DNA of 64,000 nucleotides. It comes from Arthrobacter antioxidans (lineage in GTDB: Bacteria > Actinomycetota > Actinomycetes > Actinomycetales > Micrococcaceae). The notes under the pieces are model-generated. The model made no database searches, was not told the DNA's origin, and saw only the letters and a list, made by a program, of their open reading frames with translations. Position numbers and translations under genes: made by a program. The stretch covers positions 2,604,001 through 2,668,000 of the forward strand of contig NZ_CP095501.1 of assembly GCF_023100725.1 (NCBI RefSeq), read 5' to 3'. Of the stretch, positions 1-8,554 are shown in pieces (the stretch's first letter is position 1; each line of letters starts with the position of its first letter).

Positions 1-32
1 CTGCCGAACGGACGGTCTGGTCCGGATGTCAC
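1..32 (-). CDS. Possible 5' end of a UPF0182-type membrane protein gene (partial)
   Basis: A GTG codon at 32 opens a leftward frame that stays open to the window edge; only about ten codons are visible, reading VTSGPDRPFG. A GAGG ribosome-binding sequence lies five bases before the GTG. A short Pro/Gly/Arg-rich start is common in actinobacterial UPF0182 membrane proteins. In M. tuberculosis the UPF0182 gene Rv3193c sits beside the PDZ/Lon gene Rv3194c, in the same orientation as here. The identity rests almost entirely on this neighbour relation. Confidence 0.35.
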   Translation of the reverse strand, partial: MTSGPDRPFG

Positions 33-178
33 ATCTACCTCATCGTTAGCTGCTACGGGTCACGCCGACCGGTCTTCCGCATCGCTCCCCCGCCCGGGCT
101 CGGGCAGGGGAGAGCGCGCAGTCAGGCCCTTCGTGATTTCATTCTGCCCTGTTCACGTTCGGCCGGACCAATTAGGTT

Positions 179-202
179 CCCGCCCCGGGTCGAGGGGGCG
201 GG
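179..202. terminator. GC-rich hairpin after the PDZ/Lon gene
   Basis: Arms CCCGCCCC (179-186) and GGGGCGGG (195-202) pair perfectly around an eight-base loop, about 60 bp beyond the stop of the leftward protease gene. No T-run follows, as is usual for high-GC actinobacterial terminators. Nothing else is recognisable between 33 and 261. Confidence 0.4.
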
Positions 203-261
203 GATCGTCACCGAACCGTGTCTTCCCGGGCGGTGGGGGGACGCCGCGCCGTGACCGCGGT

Positions 262-1356
262 TCAGCAGGAGGGCACGGCGGACGGGTCCCCGCCGGCGCC
301 CAGCGTCTCGACGGCGTCGACGGCGTCGTCGAGCGTCTCGACCTTCACGACCGTCAGGCCGTCCGGGATGTTGCCGACCACCTCGTCGCAGTTGTCGGCG
401 GGCGCCAGGAAGTAGTCCGCCCCGCCGGCGCGGGCCCCGACGAGCTTCTGGGCGATCCCGCCGATCGGGCCGACGACACCGGTGGAGTCGATCGTGCCGG
501 TGCCGGCGAAATGCCTGCCGCCCGTGAGGTCGCCCTCCGTCAGGTTGTCGATGATCCCGAGGGCGAACATGGTGCCGGCCGAAGGGCCACCCACGTTGTC
601 GAGCTGGATGGACACGTCGAAGGGGAAGTCGAACGTGGAGGCGAGCAGGATACCCAGCTGGAACTCGCCCTCGTCCGATTCCTTCGGCGTGACCGAGACC
701 TCGGTCTCCGCGCCGTCCCTGACGATCCCCAGGGTGGCGGCAGCGCCGCCCGCCTCGGCCAGCACGCTGCGGAGGGTCTCGATGTTCTCGACCTCGCGCC
801 CGTCGATGGTGCGCAGGATGTCCCCGACCTGCAGGATGCCCTCCGACGCCGAATCGTCCGCCAGCCCGGCGACGGACAGCTCCTCGGTGTACCCGATCCC
901 CTCGTGGGAGAGCGCGGCGGCGATCGCCGACTCCTGCGATGACGTCATGGCGACGGCGTTCCGCTCCTGGACGTCGGAGGAGGTGGTTCCTTCCGGGTAG
1001 ACCAGCTGCTCCGGCAGGACGTTCTCGTCCGGATCCACCCAGGCCCGGAAGGTGTCGAGGACGTTCACCCGGCCGTTCGGACCACCGCTGACGAGGACGG
1101 TGGTGAGATCGAGCTCACCCTCCGGCGGGAAGCTCTCCGTGCCGTCCACCTGGATGAGCGCCTGGCCGTCGATCTCCCCGATGGTGTTGAAGGTGGGGCC
1201 GGGCGATTCGATGATGTAGGGCGAGGGCAGCAGCACGGCGGCCGCGCACAGGACGACGGCGAGGCTCCCGGAGACGGCCATGGCACGGAAGCGCGGATCC
1301 CTCGGACGGGCGGGTCCGTCGGGGCTGTACGTCTCGAAGTGGACAGGCTGCGTCAC
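262..1356 (-). CDS. PDZ domain / Lon-like (S16) serine protease, membrane-anchored
   Basis: 364 aa, YlbL-like family. One membrane segment lies at about residues 25-46, followed by an extracytoplasmic part, so it should sit on the outer face of the membrane. A PDZ domain lies at about 150-220. The C-terminal Lon catalytic domain has its serine in GGPSAG (Ser259) and its lysine in GIAQKL (Lys304), so the Ser-Lys dyad is intact. The GTG start has an AGAGAGAAG stretch upstream. It corresponds to M. tuberculosis Rv3194c and is divergent from a zincin_2 gene, as there. The substrate is unknown. Family assignment is strong. Confidence 0.9.
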   Translation of the reverse strand: MTQPVHFETYSPDGPARPRDPRFRAMAVSGSLAVVLCAAAVLLPSPYIIESPGPTFNTIGEIDGQALIQVDGTESFPPEGELDLTTVLVSGGPNGRVNVLDTFRAWVDPDENVLPEQLVYPEGTTSSDVQERNAVAMTSSQESAIAAALSHEGIGYTEELSVAGLADDSASEGILQVGDILRTIDGREVENIETLRSVLAEAGGAAATLGIVRDGAETEVSVTPKESDEGEFQLGILLASTFDFPFDVSIQLDNVGGPSAGTMFALGIIDNLTEGDLTGGRHFAGTGTIDSTGVVGPIGGIAQKLVGARAGGADYFLAPADNCDEVVGNIPDGLTVVKVETLDDAVDAVETLGAGGDPSAVPSC

Positions 1357-1646
1357 TGTGCTTCTCTCTGTAGGCGCGTGCCGTGCGACGGCGCGGTCAG
1401 TGCCTCCCGGCTTACCTAGAGTAGACGCTCCGGCCGGCGTCGATCCGGGAGGACGCCGGGCGTCCGCGGCCCGGCCTCCTCCCCCGGCGGCACGGACCGC
1501 CTCTCGAGCCCGAGGTGGGCTTTGCCCTCAGCGAACGACCGACGGGTCGAGGGACAGCGGCAACGCCGTGCCGGTAGCGTGTCTTCAACAGCCGGCGGGA
1601 GCGGAGCCCCCCTCCTGCCCGGACCCCCAAGCTACTCCCAGGACCG
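1357..1646. promoter_or_regulatory. Divergent intergenic region between protease and zincin_2 genes
   Basis: 290 bp without a credible gene. On the minus strand TACTCT near 1421-1426 could be a -10 for the PDZ/Lon gene. On the plus strand TAGCGT near 1576 could be a -10 for the metalloprotease gene, giving a leader of roughly 60 nt. No clear -35 or operator is visible; both promoter calls are weak. Confidence 0.3.
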
Positions 1647-3155
1647 GTGGTATCAGTGACCAACCCATCCAACCCCTCGAACGACGACGACGACACGCCC
1701 CAGGACCCGCTGTCCGAGATGCTGGCGAAGATGTTCGGTGGCGGGGCCGGAGGCTTCGACCCCCAGGAGATCGCGAAGGCGGCCGGGCTCCCCTCCGATC
1801 CTGCGGCGATGGCCATGATGATGCAACAGGTCCAGGCGATGTTCTCCGCGCCGAGCGAGGGACCCGTGAACTGGCAGATGGCCCATGACCAGGCGCGGCG
1901 CGTGGCGGCGTCGGACAACGACCCCTCGGTCACCTCCCTCCAGCGCCGGAGCGTCGACGAGTCACTGAAACTCGCCGAGCTGTGGCTCGATCCCGTGACC
2001 GAGTTCCCGAGCACGGGACAGCTCGGCCGTGCGTGGTCCCGCGCCGAATGGGTCGAGGCCACCATGGCCACCTGGCGGCGGCTCACCGAACCCGTGGCGA
2101 CGAGCATCGCCAAGGCCCTCTCCGACGCCATCACCGGGCAGCTCCCCGACGAGATGAAGTCGATGATGGGCATGATGGGCGGCCCCGCCTCGATGCTCCA
2201 GAACGTGGGCGGCGCGATGTTCGGGATGCAGCTGGGGCAGGCCGTGGGCGCGCTGTCCAAGGACGTCGTCGGATCGACGGACATCGGGGTCCCCCTCGCC
2301 GACGGGCGGATGGCCCTCCTCCCGGCCAACGTCGCGGCGTTCGGTGCGGGACTCGACATCCCCGAGCAGGAGGTCCAGCTGTTCCTCGCGGTGCGCGAGG
2401 CGGCCCACGTCCGGCTCTTCACGCATATCCCCTGGCTCACGGGCCACCTCCTCGGCAGCATCGAGCGCTATGCCCGGGGCATCCACATCGACATGGGCAA
2501 GATCGAGGAAGCCGCCCGCGACATCGACCCCACCAACCCCGAGAGCCTTCAGGGCGCGCTGTCGCAGGGCGTGTTCATGCCCGAGAAGACACCCGAGCAG
2601 GACGCCGCCCTCGTGCGACTCGAGACCACGCTCGCCCTCGTGGAGGGCTGGGTGGACGAGATGACCGCAGCAGCAGCGGCGAACCTGCCGTCGGCAGGCG
2701 CCCTGCGGGAGATGCTCCGGCGCCGTCGGGCCACCGGCGGTCCGGCCGAGCACGCCTTCGCGTCGCTGGTGGGGCTCGAGCTGAGGCCGCGCAGGCTGCG
2801 CGACGCCGCCGCCCTGTGGTCCCTCCTCACCGAGGAACGCGGCATCGAGGGGCGCGACGCCCTGTGGCAGCACCCCGACCTGCTGCCGACCGCCGAGGAC
2901 CTCGACGATCCCGCCGGCTTCGCCGGGCGCCGTCGACTGCTCGACTCCTCCGACGCCGACGTCGACGCGGCCCTCCAGCGGCTCCTCGCCGGAGGCTTCG
3001 AGGACGGCGACGCCGCGCCGTCGACCGGCCCCGACGGCTCTGCGCCGGACAGCTCGGCGCCCGACAGCACGTCCGACGACGGCTCGGACGGGCAACCGGA
3101 CGGCGAGTCGGGCGGCGAGTCCGACGGCGGGGAGCAGGGCGATTCCCGCTCCTAG
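1647..3155 (+). CDS. Zincin_2 family (DUF2342) putative zinc metalloprotease
   Basis: 502 aa counted from GTG 1647; a second in-frame GTG at 1656 is an equally possible start. The family is conserved across actinobacteria (Rv3195 in M. tuberculosis). It resembles metallopeptidases but has a non-canonical site: REAAHVRLF near residue 250 stands where HExxH would be expected. The first 40 residues are polar, and the last 50 are Asp/Ser/Gly-rich and probably disordered. No signal peptide is seen, so it is probably cytoplasmic. Its TAG stop overlaps the stop of the opposing YgjP-like gene in a shared CTAG. Biochemical activity is unproven for the family. Confidence 0.85.
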   Translation: MVSVTNPSNPSNDDDDTPQDPLSEMLAKMFGGGAGGFDPQEIAKAAGLPSDPAAMAMMMQQVQAMFSAPSEGPVNWQMAHDQARRVAASDNDPSVTSLQRRSVDESLKLAELWLDPVTEFPSTGQLGRAWSRAEWVEATMATWRRLTEPVATSIAKALSDAITGQLPDEMKSMMGMMGGPASMLQNVGGAMFGMQLGQAVGALSKDVVGSTDIGVPLADGRMALLPANVAAFGAGLDIPEQEVQLFLAVREAAHVRLFTHIPWLTGHLLGSIERYARGIHIDMGKIEEAARDIDPTNPESLQGALSQGVFMPEKTPEQDAALVRLETTLALVEGWVDEMTAAAAANLPSAGALREMLRRRRATGGPAEHAFASLVGLELRPRRLRDAAALWSLLTEERGIEGRDALWQHPDLLPTAEDLDDPAGFAGRRRLLDSSDADVDAALQRLLAGGFEDGDAAPSTGPDGSAPDSSAPDSTSDDGSDGQPDGESGGESDGGEQGDSRS

Positions 3156-3727
3156 AGCTCCTCGGGCGTTCCCGTGAGGTTGCGGTGCGCGGCGAAGGCG
3201 GCGCCGTCGAGGAAGGCCTTGGCCGTCTCGGTGCTCGGGTAGGCCGAGAGCAGGTCCCAGAACACGGCATTGTGCGAGGGCTCGACCAGATGGGCCATCT
3301 CGTGCAGGATCACGTAGTCGACAACCCACTCCGGCATGCCCCGCAGCCGGTGTGAGAGGCGGATGGAACGATGCGCCGGGGTGGCGGAGGCCCACCGCGT
3401 GGTCTGGTTGGTGACCCAGCCGATCGTGGACGGCACTCCCCTGCCGCCGAGGTACTGCCGTGCCAGCGCCTGGGCCCTGCGCTGCAGCGCCGATGCGGCC
3501 TCGTCGTCGTCGACGGCGGGACGCGCGAAGTACTTCGCGGACATCCGCTCCACCATGCGCTCCACCCACTGGCGCTCCTGGCTGGGCGAGAAGTGACCCG
3601 GGATGGAGACACGCAGCACGCCGTCGCGGATGTCCGCACTCACCGTGCGCTTCCGCCGCGCCGACCGCCTGACCTCGATCGGAAGCCGCGAGGGGTGCGA
3701 CGGTCCGCCGGTGTCAGGCGGTGTCAC
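3152..3727 (-). CDS. YgjP-like metallopeptidase (DUF45/M48-type)
   Basis: 191 aa from GTG 3727. The motif HEMAHLVEPSH followed by FW matches the HExxH...H...FW zinc site of YgjP/WLM-type peptidases. The reading frame remains open further upstream, but that part only shadows uvrD2. The GTG at 3727 overlaps the uvrD2 stop by 14 bp, indicating translational coupling, and the protein from there starts with the usual length for the family. The physiological substrate is not known. It is the last gene of the nudC-uvrD2-ygjP-like string. Confidence 0.82.
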   Translation of the reverse strand: MTPPDTGGPSHPSRLPIEVRRSARRKRTVSADIRDGVLRVSIPGHFSPSQERQWVERMVERMSAKYFARPAVDDDEAASALQRRAQALARQYLGGRGVPSTIGWVTNQTTRWASATPAHRSIRLSHRLRGMPEWVVDYVILHEMAHLVEPSHNAVFWDLLSAYPSTETAKAFLDGAAFAAHRNLTGTPEEL

Positions 3728-5819
3728 TGATGATCTCCAGGACCGCCTCGCCGTACCGCTCGAGCTTGGCGGAGCCCACGCCCGCGAGGTCCCCGAGTTC
3801 GTCCAGGGTCTGAGGGCGCGCCTCGGCGATCGCGACGAGCGTGGCATCCGTGAACACCACGAAGGCGGGGACGTCCTTCTCCTTCGACTCCGCGAGCCGC
3901 CAGGCCCGCAGGGCCTCGAACGTCTCCTCCTCATAGGTGGCCGGGCAGTCGCTGCAACGACCGATCTTGCGCTCGGCGCCGGTGAGGAGGGGCCGCTTGC
4001 ACACCCGGCAGACCGCCGGCGCGGAGGACTTGCGGCCGGCCTTCGCCCGTGGCTGACGGAACGACGCCTGGCCGGCGGTCGCGGGCCGCAGCGCGTCCAG
4101 GAAGCGCGAGGGCTTCCTCGTGGCGCGCCCGCCCGGGGACCGCGAGGTGGACCAGGACATCGACAGGTGGATCCGGGCGCGCGTGATGCCCACGTACAGC
4201 AGCCGCCGCTCCTCGTCGACCCCCTCCTGGGTGTCCGCGAACGAGATGGGCATGAGCCCCTCGCTCAACCCCACCAGGAAGACGGCGTCCCATTCGAGGC
4301 CCTTCGCCGAGTGGAGGGAGGCGAGGGTGACGCCCTGGACGGTCGGGGCGTGCTGCGCCGCGGCCCGTTCCTCGAGCTCGGCGACGAACGTCTGCAGCGT
4401 GAACGCCTCGCCGCGGACCCTGCTGAGCTCGTCGGCGAGGCCCACGAGGGCGGCCAGCGATTCCCACTTCTCGCGGACGGCGCCGGAGTTCTGCGGGGCG
4501 ACGGAGGTGTACCCGAGGGACGCGAGGACATCGCGCACCTGCTGCGGGACGTCGTCGTCGCCCTGGGTGCGCGCGGCGGCCCGGAGCTGCAGCAGCCCGT
4601 CGCGGACCTCGCGTCGCTGGAAGAACCGCTCACCGCCGCGCAACTGGTAGCCGATGCCGGCGCTCGCGAGTGCCTGCTCGTAGGCCTCGGACTGCCCGTT
4701 CGTGCGGTAGAGGATGGCGATCTCGCTCGCCTTGACGCCCTCGCCCAGCAGGACGCCGATGCGTCGGGCGCACTCCGCCGCCTCGGCGTCGTCGTCGGTG
4801 CACTCCGTGTACACCGGCTCCGGGCCGGCGGGGCGCTGCGCGACCAGTTCGAGCGGGGCCGACCAGGTCGTCTCGCCCGGGCGCCGGTCCACCTCCGTGC
4901 CCCGCGCGGCGAGCAGCGTGTTGGCGGCACGCACCACCTGGGGCGTGGAACGGTAGTCGCGCACCAGCCTGACCACCTGCGCGCCCTCGTAGCGCTTGGT
5001 GAAGTCGAGGAGGTGGCGTGAGGTGGCCCCGGTGAACGAGTAGATGGTCTGGCTGGCGTCGCCCACGACGCACAGATCGCGCCGCTCGCCGAGCCACAGG
5101 TCGAGCAGGCGCTGCTGGAGCGGCGAGACGTCCTGGTATTCGTCGACGACGAACTGGCGGTACTGTGCCCGCACCGTCGCCGCCACCTTCTCGTCCTCCT
5201 CGAGGATGGCGACCGTCGTCAGCAGGACGTCCTCGAAGTCGATGAGGTTGCGGTCGATCTTCAGATCCTCGTAGGCCGAGAAGATCCGGGACACCGTGAT
5301 GAGGTCCATGCCCGCCGGTTCCGCCCGGCCCGCAGCCGCCGCCGTATAGGCGTCGGGCGTGAGCATGGAGACCTTGGCCCACTCGATCTCCGCGGCGACG
5401 TCGCGGATCGCCGCGCGATCGGTGGACAGGCGCAGGCGGCGGGCCGACTCCGCGATCAGCTGGGCCTTGTGGTCCACGAGGGCTGGCAGGGGTCCGCCGA
5501 CGGCCTGCGGCCAGAAGTACTGCAGCTGCCGGAGCGCCGCCGCGTGGAAGGTCCGTGCCTGGACTCCACCGGCCCCGAGGTCCCGGAGCCGCGTGCGCAT
5601 CTCCGCGGCGGCGCGCGCGGTGAAGGTCACGGCGAGGACCTGCTGCGGTTTGTAGACCCCCGTGTGCACGCCGTACGCGATGCGATGGGTGATGGCGCGG
5701 GTCTTTCCCGTGCCCGCTCCCGCGAGGACGCACAACGGCCCGGACAGGGTACTGGCCACGGTCCGCTGTTCGTCGTCGAGTCCCTCGAGGATGCTGTCCT
5801 CGAGCAGTTGTCCGGACAC
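3714..5819 (-). CDS. uvrD2: ATP-dependent DNA helicase UvrD2 (SF1, HRDC)
   Basis: 701 aa. Walker A is GAGTGKT at residues 34-40 and Walker B/motif II is VDEYQD near residue 240. A four-cysteine motif (Cys604, 607, 622, 625) and a C-terminal HRDC domain (about 630-701) are the hallmarks of actinobacterial UvrD2. It unwinds DNA 3' to 5' in repair. I place the start at GTG 5819, whose G is shared with the nudC stop in TAGTG; the protein then begins like M. tuberculosis UvrD2. An upstream in-frame start at 5867 would lie inside nudC. The order nudC-uvrD2 matches Rv3199c-Rv3198c. Confidence 0.93.
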   Translation of the reverse strand: MSGQLLEDSILEGLDDEQRTVASTLSGPLCVLAGAGTGKTRAITHRIAYGVHTGVYKPQQVLAVTFTARAAAEMRTRLRDLGAGGVQARTFHAAALRQLQYFWPQAVGGPLPALVDHKAQLIAESARRLRLSTDRAAIRDVAAEIEWAKVSMLTPDAYTAAAAGRAEPAGMDLITVSRIFSAYEDLKIDRNLIDFEDVLLTTVAILEEDEKVAATVRAQYRQFVVDEYQDVSPLQQRLLDLWLGERRDLCVVGDASQTIYSFTGATSRHLLDFTKRYEGAQVVRLVRDYRSTPQVVRAANTLLAARGTEVDRRPGETTWSAPLELVAQRPAGPEPVYTECTDDDAEAAECARRIGVLLGEGVKASEIAILYRTNGQSEAYEQALASAGIGYQLRGGERFFQRREVRDGLLQLRAAARTQGDDDVPQQVRDVLASLGYTSVAPQNSGAVREKWESLAALVGLADELSRVRGEAFTLQTFVAELEERAAAQHAPTVQGVTLASLHSAKGLEWDAVFLVGLSEGLMPISFADTQEGVDEERRLLYVGITRARIHLSMSWSTSRSPGGRATRKPSRFLDALRPATAGQASFRQPRAKAGRKSSAPAVCRVCKRPLLTGAERKIGRCSDCPATYEEETFEALRAWRLAESKEKDVPAFVVFTDATLVAIAEARPQTLDELGDLAGVGSAKLERYGEAVLEIISDTA

Positions 5820-6775
5820 TAGGGACGCGCCCCCGACGGTTGCTCGTCCAGCGGCCCGCCGTACCATCGCTCGATCATGGCCCGCGCGATGGAGACACCG
5901 CCCGCCACGACGATCTTCTCGTCGCGCACCTCGGCGAAGAGCTCCTCACGCGTGAACCACCGCAGCGACCGCATCTCCTCGCCGTCGGGTACGGCGTTCG
6001 TGTGCGCGGCCCGCGCGGTGAAACCGAGCATCAGGGACGCGGGGAACGGCCAGGGCTGGGAGCCAAGGTACTCCGGTGACAGGACCTCGATCCCGGATTC
6101 CTCGCCGACCTCGCGGACGACGGCGGCCTCGAGGGACTCGCCGGGTTCGACGAAGCCGGCCAGCGTCGAGTAGCGACCCTCGGGCCAGGCGACGGCGGAG
6201 CCGAGCAGGATGCGGTCGTCCTCGTCGATGACGGAGACGATGATGGCGGGGTCGGTGCGTGGGTAGTGCTCGGACTTGTCCCTCGGGCACCGGCGCACCC
6301 ACCCGGCGTGGCTCAGCGCCGTGGCGGCGCCGCAGCGGGGGCAGTGGGTGTGGGTCGCGTGCCAGTTGGCGATCGCGGCCCCCGCCACGAAGAGTCCGGT
6401 GTCGCGCGCGTCGAGCGACGCCGCGATCTCGCGCAGGCCGAACCACTGCTCGAGGGGCGCGACGGCGGCGTCCTCCTCCTCGAGGACGGCGAGGACGATG
6501 CGGCGCCCGGCGTCGGCGGATCCCTCGTCGACGCGGCCGAGGTAGACGACCACGTCCGGGCGGGCCACGTCCGCGGGAGCCAGGAGACGGAGCGCGCTGT
6601 CGACGACCGGTGCCTTCCCCCGGGCGAGGGGCAGGACCCGCGTGTCCGCGGACGCCCACAGGTCCTCGAGGAAGTGTTCGGCGGTCCGGGCGTCGCCGTC
6701 CCGGTCCGTGGCGGCACGCGACAATGGCAGCGATCCGAGGGGAGGGAGCACGAGGGTCCGGAGGGGATCGGTCAT
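5819..6775 (-). CDS. nudC: NAD(+) diphosphatase / NAD-cap decapping Nudix hydrolase NudC
   Basis: 318 aa. The Nudix box begins at GFVEPGES (about 207-229) with REVGEESG. The NudC hallmark SQPWPFPAS follows it. The zinc-ribbon has Cys145, Cys148 and Cys163, while the fourth position reads CPRD instead of CxxC; loss of this cysteine is common in actinobacterial NudC. The enzyme hydrolyses NADH/NAD to NMNH/NMN and AMP and can remove NAD caps from RNA. ATG 6775 lies 6 nt after TACCGT (6782-6787, minus strand), consistent with a leaderless message, so I prefer it to an upstream start at 6811. Divergent from the phosphotransferase gene. Confidence 0.93.
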   Translation of the reverse strand: MTDPLRTLVLPPLGSLPLSRAATDRDGDARTAEHFLEDLWASADTRVLPLARGKAPVVDSALRLLAPADVARPDVVVYLGRVDEGSADAGRRIVLAVLEEEDAAVAPLEQWFGLREIAASLDARDTGLFVAGAAIANWHATHTHCPRCGAATALSHAGWVRRCPRDKSEHYPRTDPAIIVSVIDEDDRILLGSAVAWPEGRYSTLAGFVEPGESLEAAVVREVGEESGIEVLSPEYLGSQPWPFPASLMLGFTARAAHTNAVPDGEEMRSLRWFTREELFAEVRDEKIVVAGGVSIARAMIERWYGGPLDEQPSGARP

Positions 6776-6781
6776 GGTTCT

Positions 6782-6787
6782 ACGGTA
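6782..6787 (-). promoter_or_regulatory. -10 box of nudC (leaderless)
   Basis: TACCGT on the minus strand ends 6 nt before the nudC ATG, so transcription should begin at or next to the start codon. Confidence 0.5.
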
Positions 6788-6909
6788 CGTTCTTGCACTC
6801 CCAAAACCCATTCACCGGAACCCCGGTGGAGGAGTAGTGCGGGGGCCTACACGAGTGGTGCATCCGGCGACTCGCCGCGTTCCTGCAAGCGGCCGGAGCA
6901 GGAACGCCC

Positions 6910-6915
6910 TACGGT
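6910..6915 (+). promoter_or_regulatory. -10 box of the phosphotransferase gene (leaderless)
   Basis: TACGGT followed by 7 nt and GTG 6923. No ribosome-binding sequence lies at a useful distance, which supports a leaderless message. Confidence 0.5.
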
Positions 6916-6922
6916 TGATCTT

Positions 6923-8443
6923 GTGAAACGGACACCCATGGAACTTGCAGCCATCGCCAGCGCCGCAGTACCTGGCCTCGCTCCGACCGGCGTCGCCGGC
7001 GCCCCCGACGACGCCGCGGACTTCGACTCCGCCCTGCTGGTCGACGACGCGGGGAAGCAGTGGCGGGTCCGCTCGCCCCGGCATGCAGAGGCGAGCATGC
7101 GTCTCGAGACCGAGCTGCAGGCCCTGCGCGCCTTCACGCCTGCCATCAAGGCGGAGCTGCCGTTCCTCATCCCGCACATGGCCGGCAGCGTCCGCCAGGG
7201 GGAGCTCAGCACGTTCGTATACTCGCACCTGGCCGGCACCACCCGCCCGCTCGACGCGCTCACCGCCGGTGGGCTCGCGATGGCGCAGGAGCTCGGCCGT
7301 GTGATCGCCGCGATCCACGCGCTGCCGCCGGAGATGGTGCAGCGCGCCGACCTGCCCGGGTACGAGGCCGACGAGTACCGCCAGCGCAAGCTGAACGAAC
7401 TGGACCAGGCCGCGACCACCGGGAAGATCCCCTCCATCCTGCTGCGCCGCTGGGAGCATGCGCTCGAGGATGTCGCCCTCTGGCGGTTCAGTCCCGCCGT
7501 GGTCCACGGCGACCTCCACGAGGACCACCTCCTCATCGCCGCGGGTCGCGTCTCGGCCGTCACCGGTTGGACCGACCTGTGCGTCGGAGACCCCGCCGAG
7601 GACTTCGCCTGGCTCGCCGCGGCGGAGGACACCTCGTTCGTCGACGCCGTCTACACGGCCTACGCGGCCGCCAGGGGCACCGCCGTCGACCCCCACCTGT
7701 CCCGACGCGCGGCGCTTGCTGCGGAGTTCGCCCTGGCACAGTGGCTGGTCCGTGGGATCGCCCTCGAGGACGCCGTCATGATCGACGAGGCGGAGGACAT
7801 GCTCGCCACGCTCGAGGCCGACGTCGAGGCGATCGAACGCGAACAGCACGAAGCAGCGGAACGGGCCCGGCACGAGCACGAGCAGCGCCTCGAATGGGGC
7901 GACGACCTGGGCACGGACGTGCATGCTGCCGGAGGGTCCGTCGCCGACCACGCGGCGCCCGGCCCGACCAGCGGCGTCGGTGCCGGTGCCGCCGATGGTG
8001 CGGATGGTGAAGATGCCAACAGTGCGGGTGCCGACGGTGCCGGTGCCCGGGAGCGTGCCGCGCACGATCCGGCATCCGACGATCCGGACGGCGCAGGCGG
8101 AGGTCGCGCCGCCGCCGACCACGACCGGCCGTCGGGACACACCGGGGCTCCTGCGGTGGACGGCGCTCCGGCCCCGGAGCGGACCGGCAGCCACCTCTTC
8201 GACCCGAAGGCTGCGGCGAACCGGGCGCATCTGCGCGCGGCGCCGACCGACGACGACGACCGTCACCGCGACCATGGGGCCCCTTCGGGATCCTCGCTGG
8301 CGCACGCCCGCCTCACGGCGGGGCGCCAGCGGCCTGTCACGACCTCGTCGAAGGTCACGCTGCTGACGGGCCCCGAACCGGGTGCAGGGTCCCCGGACGA
8401 CGTCGCCACCTCCGCCCTGCCGATCGTCCAGTCCCGCCGCTGA
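6923..8443 (+). CDS. APH-family phosphotransferase (macrolide 2'-phosphotransferase-like)
   Basis: 506 aa. The kinase core covers about residues 1-310: VVHGDLHEDH is the Brenner-type catalytic loop and DPAEDFAW supplies the metal-binding Asp. The remaining roughly 190 residues are low-complexity, rich in Ala, Gly, Asp and Pro, and probably disordered. GTG 6923 is chosen because a TACGGT -10 precedes it by 7 nt; an in-frame ATG at 6938 is the alternative. Relatives lie in this position in many Micrococcaceae as housekeeping genes. I would not infer antibiotic resistance; the substrate is unknown. Confidence 0.78.
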   Translation: MKRTPMELAAIASAAVPGLAPTGVAGAPDDAADFDSALLVDDAGKQWRVRSPRHAEASMRLETELQALRAFTPAIKAELPFLIPHMAGSVRQGELSTFVYSHLAGTTRPLDALTAGGLAMAQELGRVIAAIHALPPEMVQRADLPGYEADEYRQRKLNELDQAATTGKIPSILLRRWEHALEDVALWRFSPAVVHGDLHEDHLLIAAGRVSAVTGWTDLCVGDPAEDFAWLAAAEDTSFVDAVYTAYAAARGTAVDPHLSRRAALAAEFALAQWLVRGIALEDAVMIDEAEDMLATLEADVEAIEREQHEAAERARHEHEQRLEWGDDLGTDVHAAGGSVADHAAPGPTSGVGAGAADGADGEDANSAGADGAGARERAAHDPASDDPDGAGGGRAAADHDRPSGHTGAPAVDGAPAPERTGSHLFDPKAAANRAHLRAAPTDDDDRHRDHGAPSGSSLAHARLTAGRQRPVTTSSKVTLLTGPEPGAGSPDDVATSALPIVQSRR

Positions 8444-8468
8444 CCCGGCCGGAGCGCCGGCCCGAGGC

Positions 8469-8519
8469 CGTCGCCCCGTCCTGACGCGGGCAGGGTCACC
8501 GCTGCCGGACGGGGCGACG
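8469..8519. terminator. Hairpin between convergent phosphotransferase and adnB genes
   Basis: Arms 8469-8481 (CGTCGCCCCGTCC) and 8507-8519 are perfect 13-bp complements. The 25-nt spacer can itself pair GGCAG with CTGCC, making one long imperfect stem. It lies between two convergent stops and probably ends both transcripts. Confidence 0.6.
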
Positions 8520-8554
8520 CCTGCGAGGTCACCCGCCCGCACCCGTTCCGACGC

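Noticed and set aside
6266..6922. N-terminal extension of the phosphotransferase
   Set aside because: It overlaps nudC antisense and is low-complexity; the -10 and GTG at 6923 mark the real start.
7900..8240. Gly/Ala/Asp repeats in the phosphotransferase gene as a DNA repeat
   Set aside because: The repeats are imperfect codon-level low complexity within one reading frame, not a tandem array.
6923..8443. Antibiotic resistance gene
   Set aside because: The APH fold alone does not show this; the gene sits in a conserved housekeeping region and the substrate residues are not those of a known resistance enzyme.
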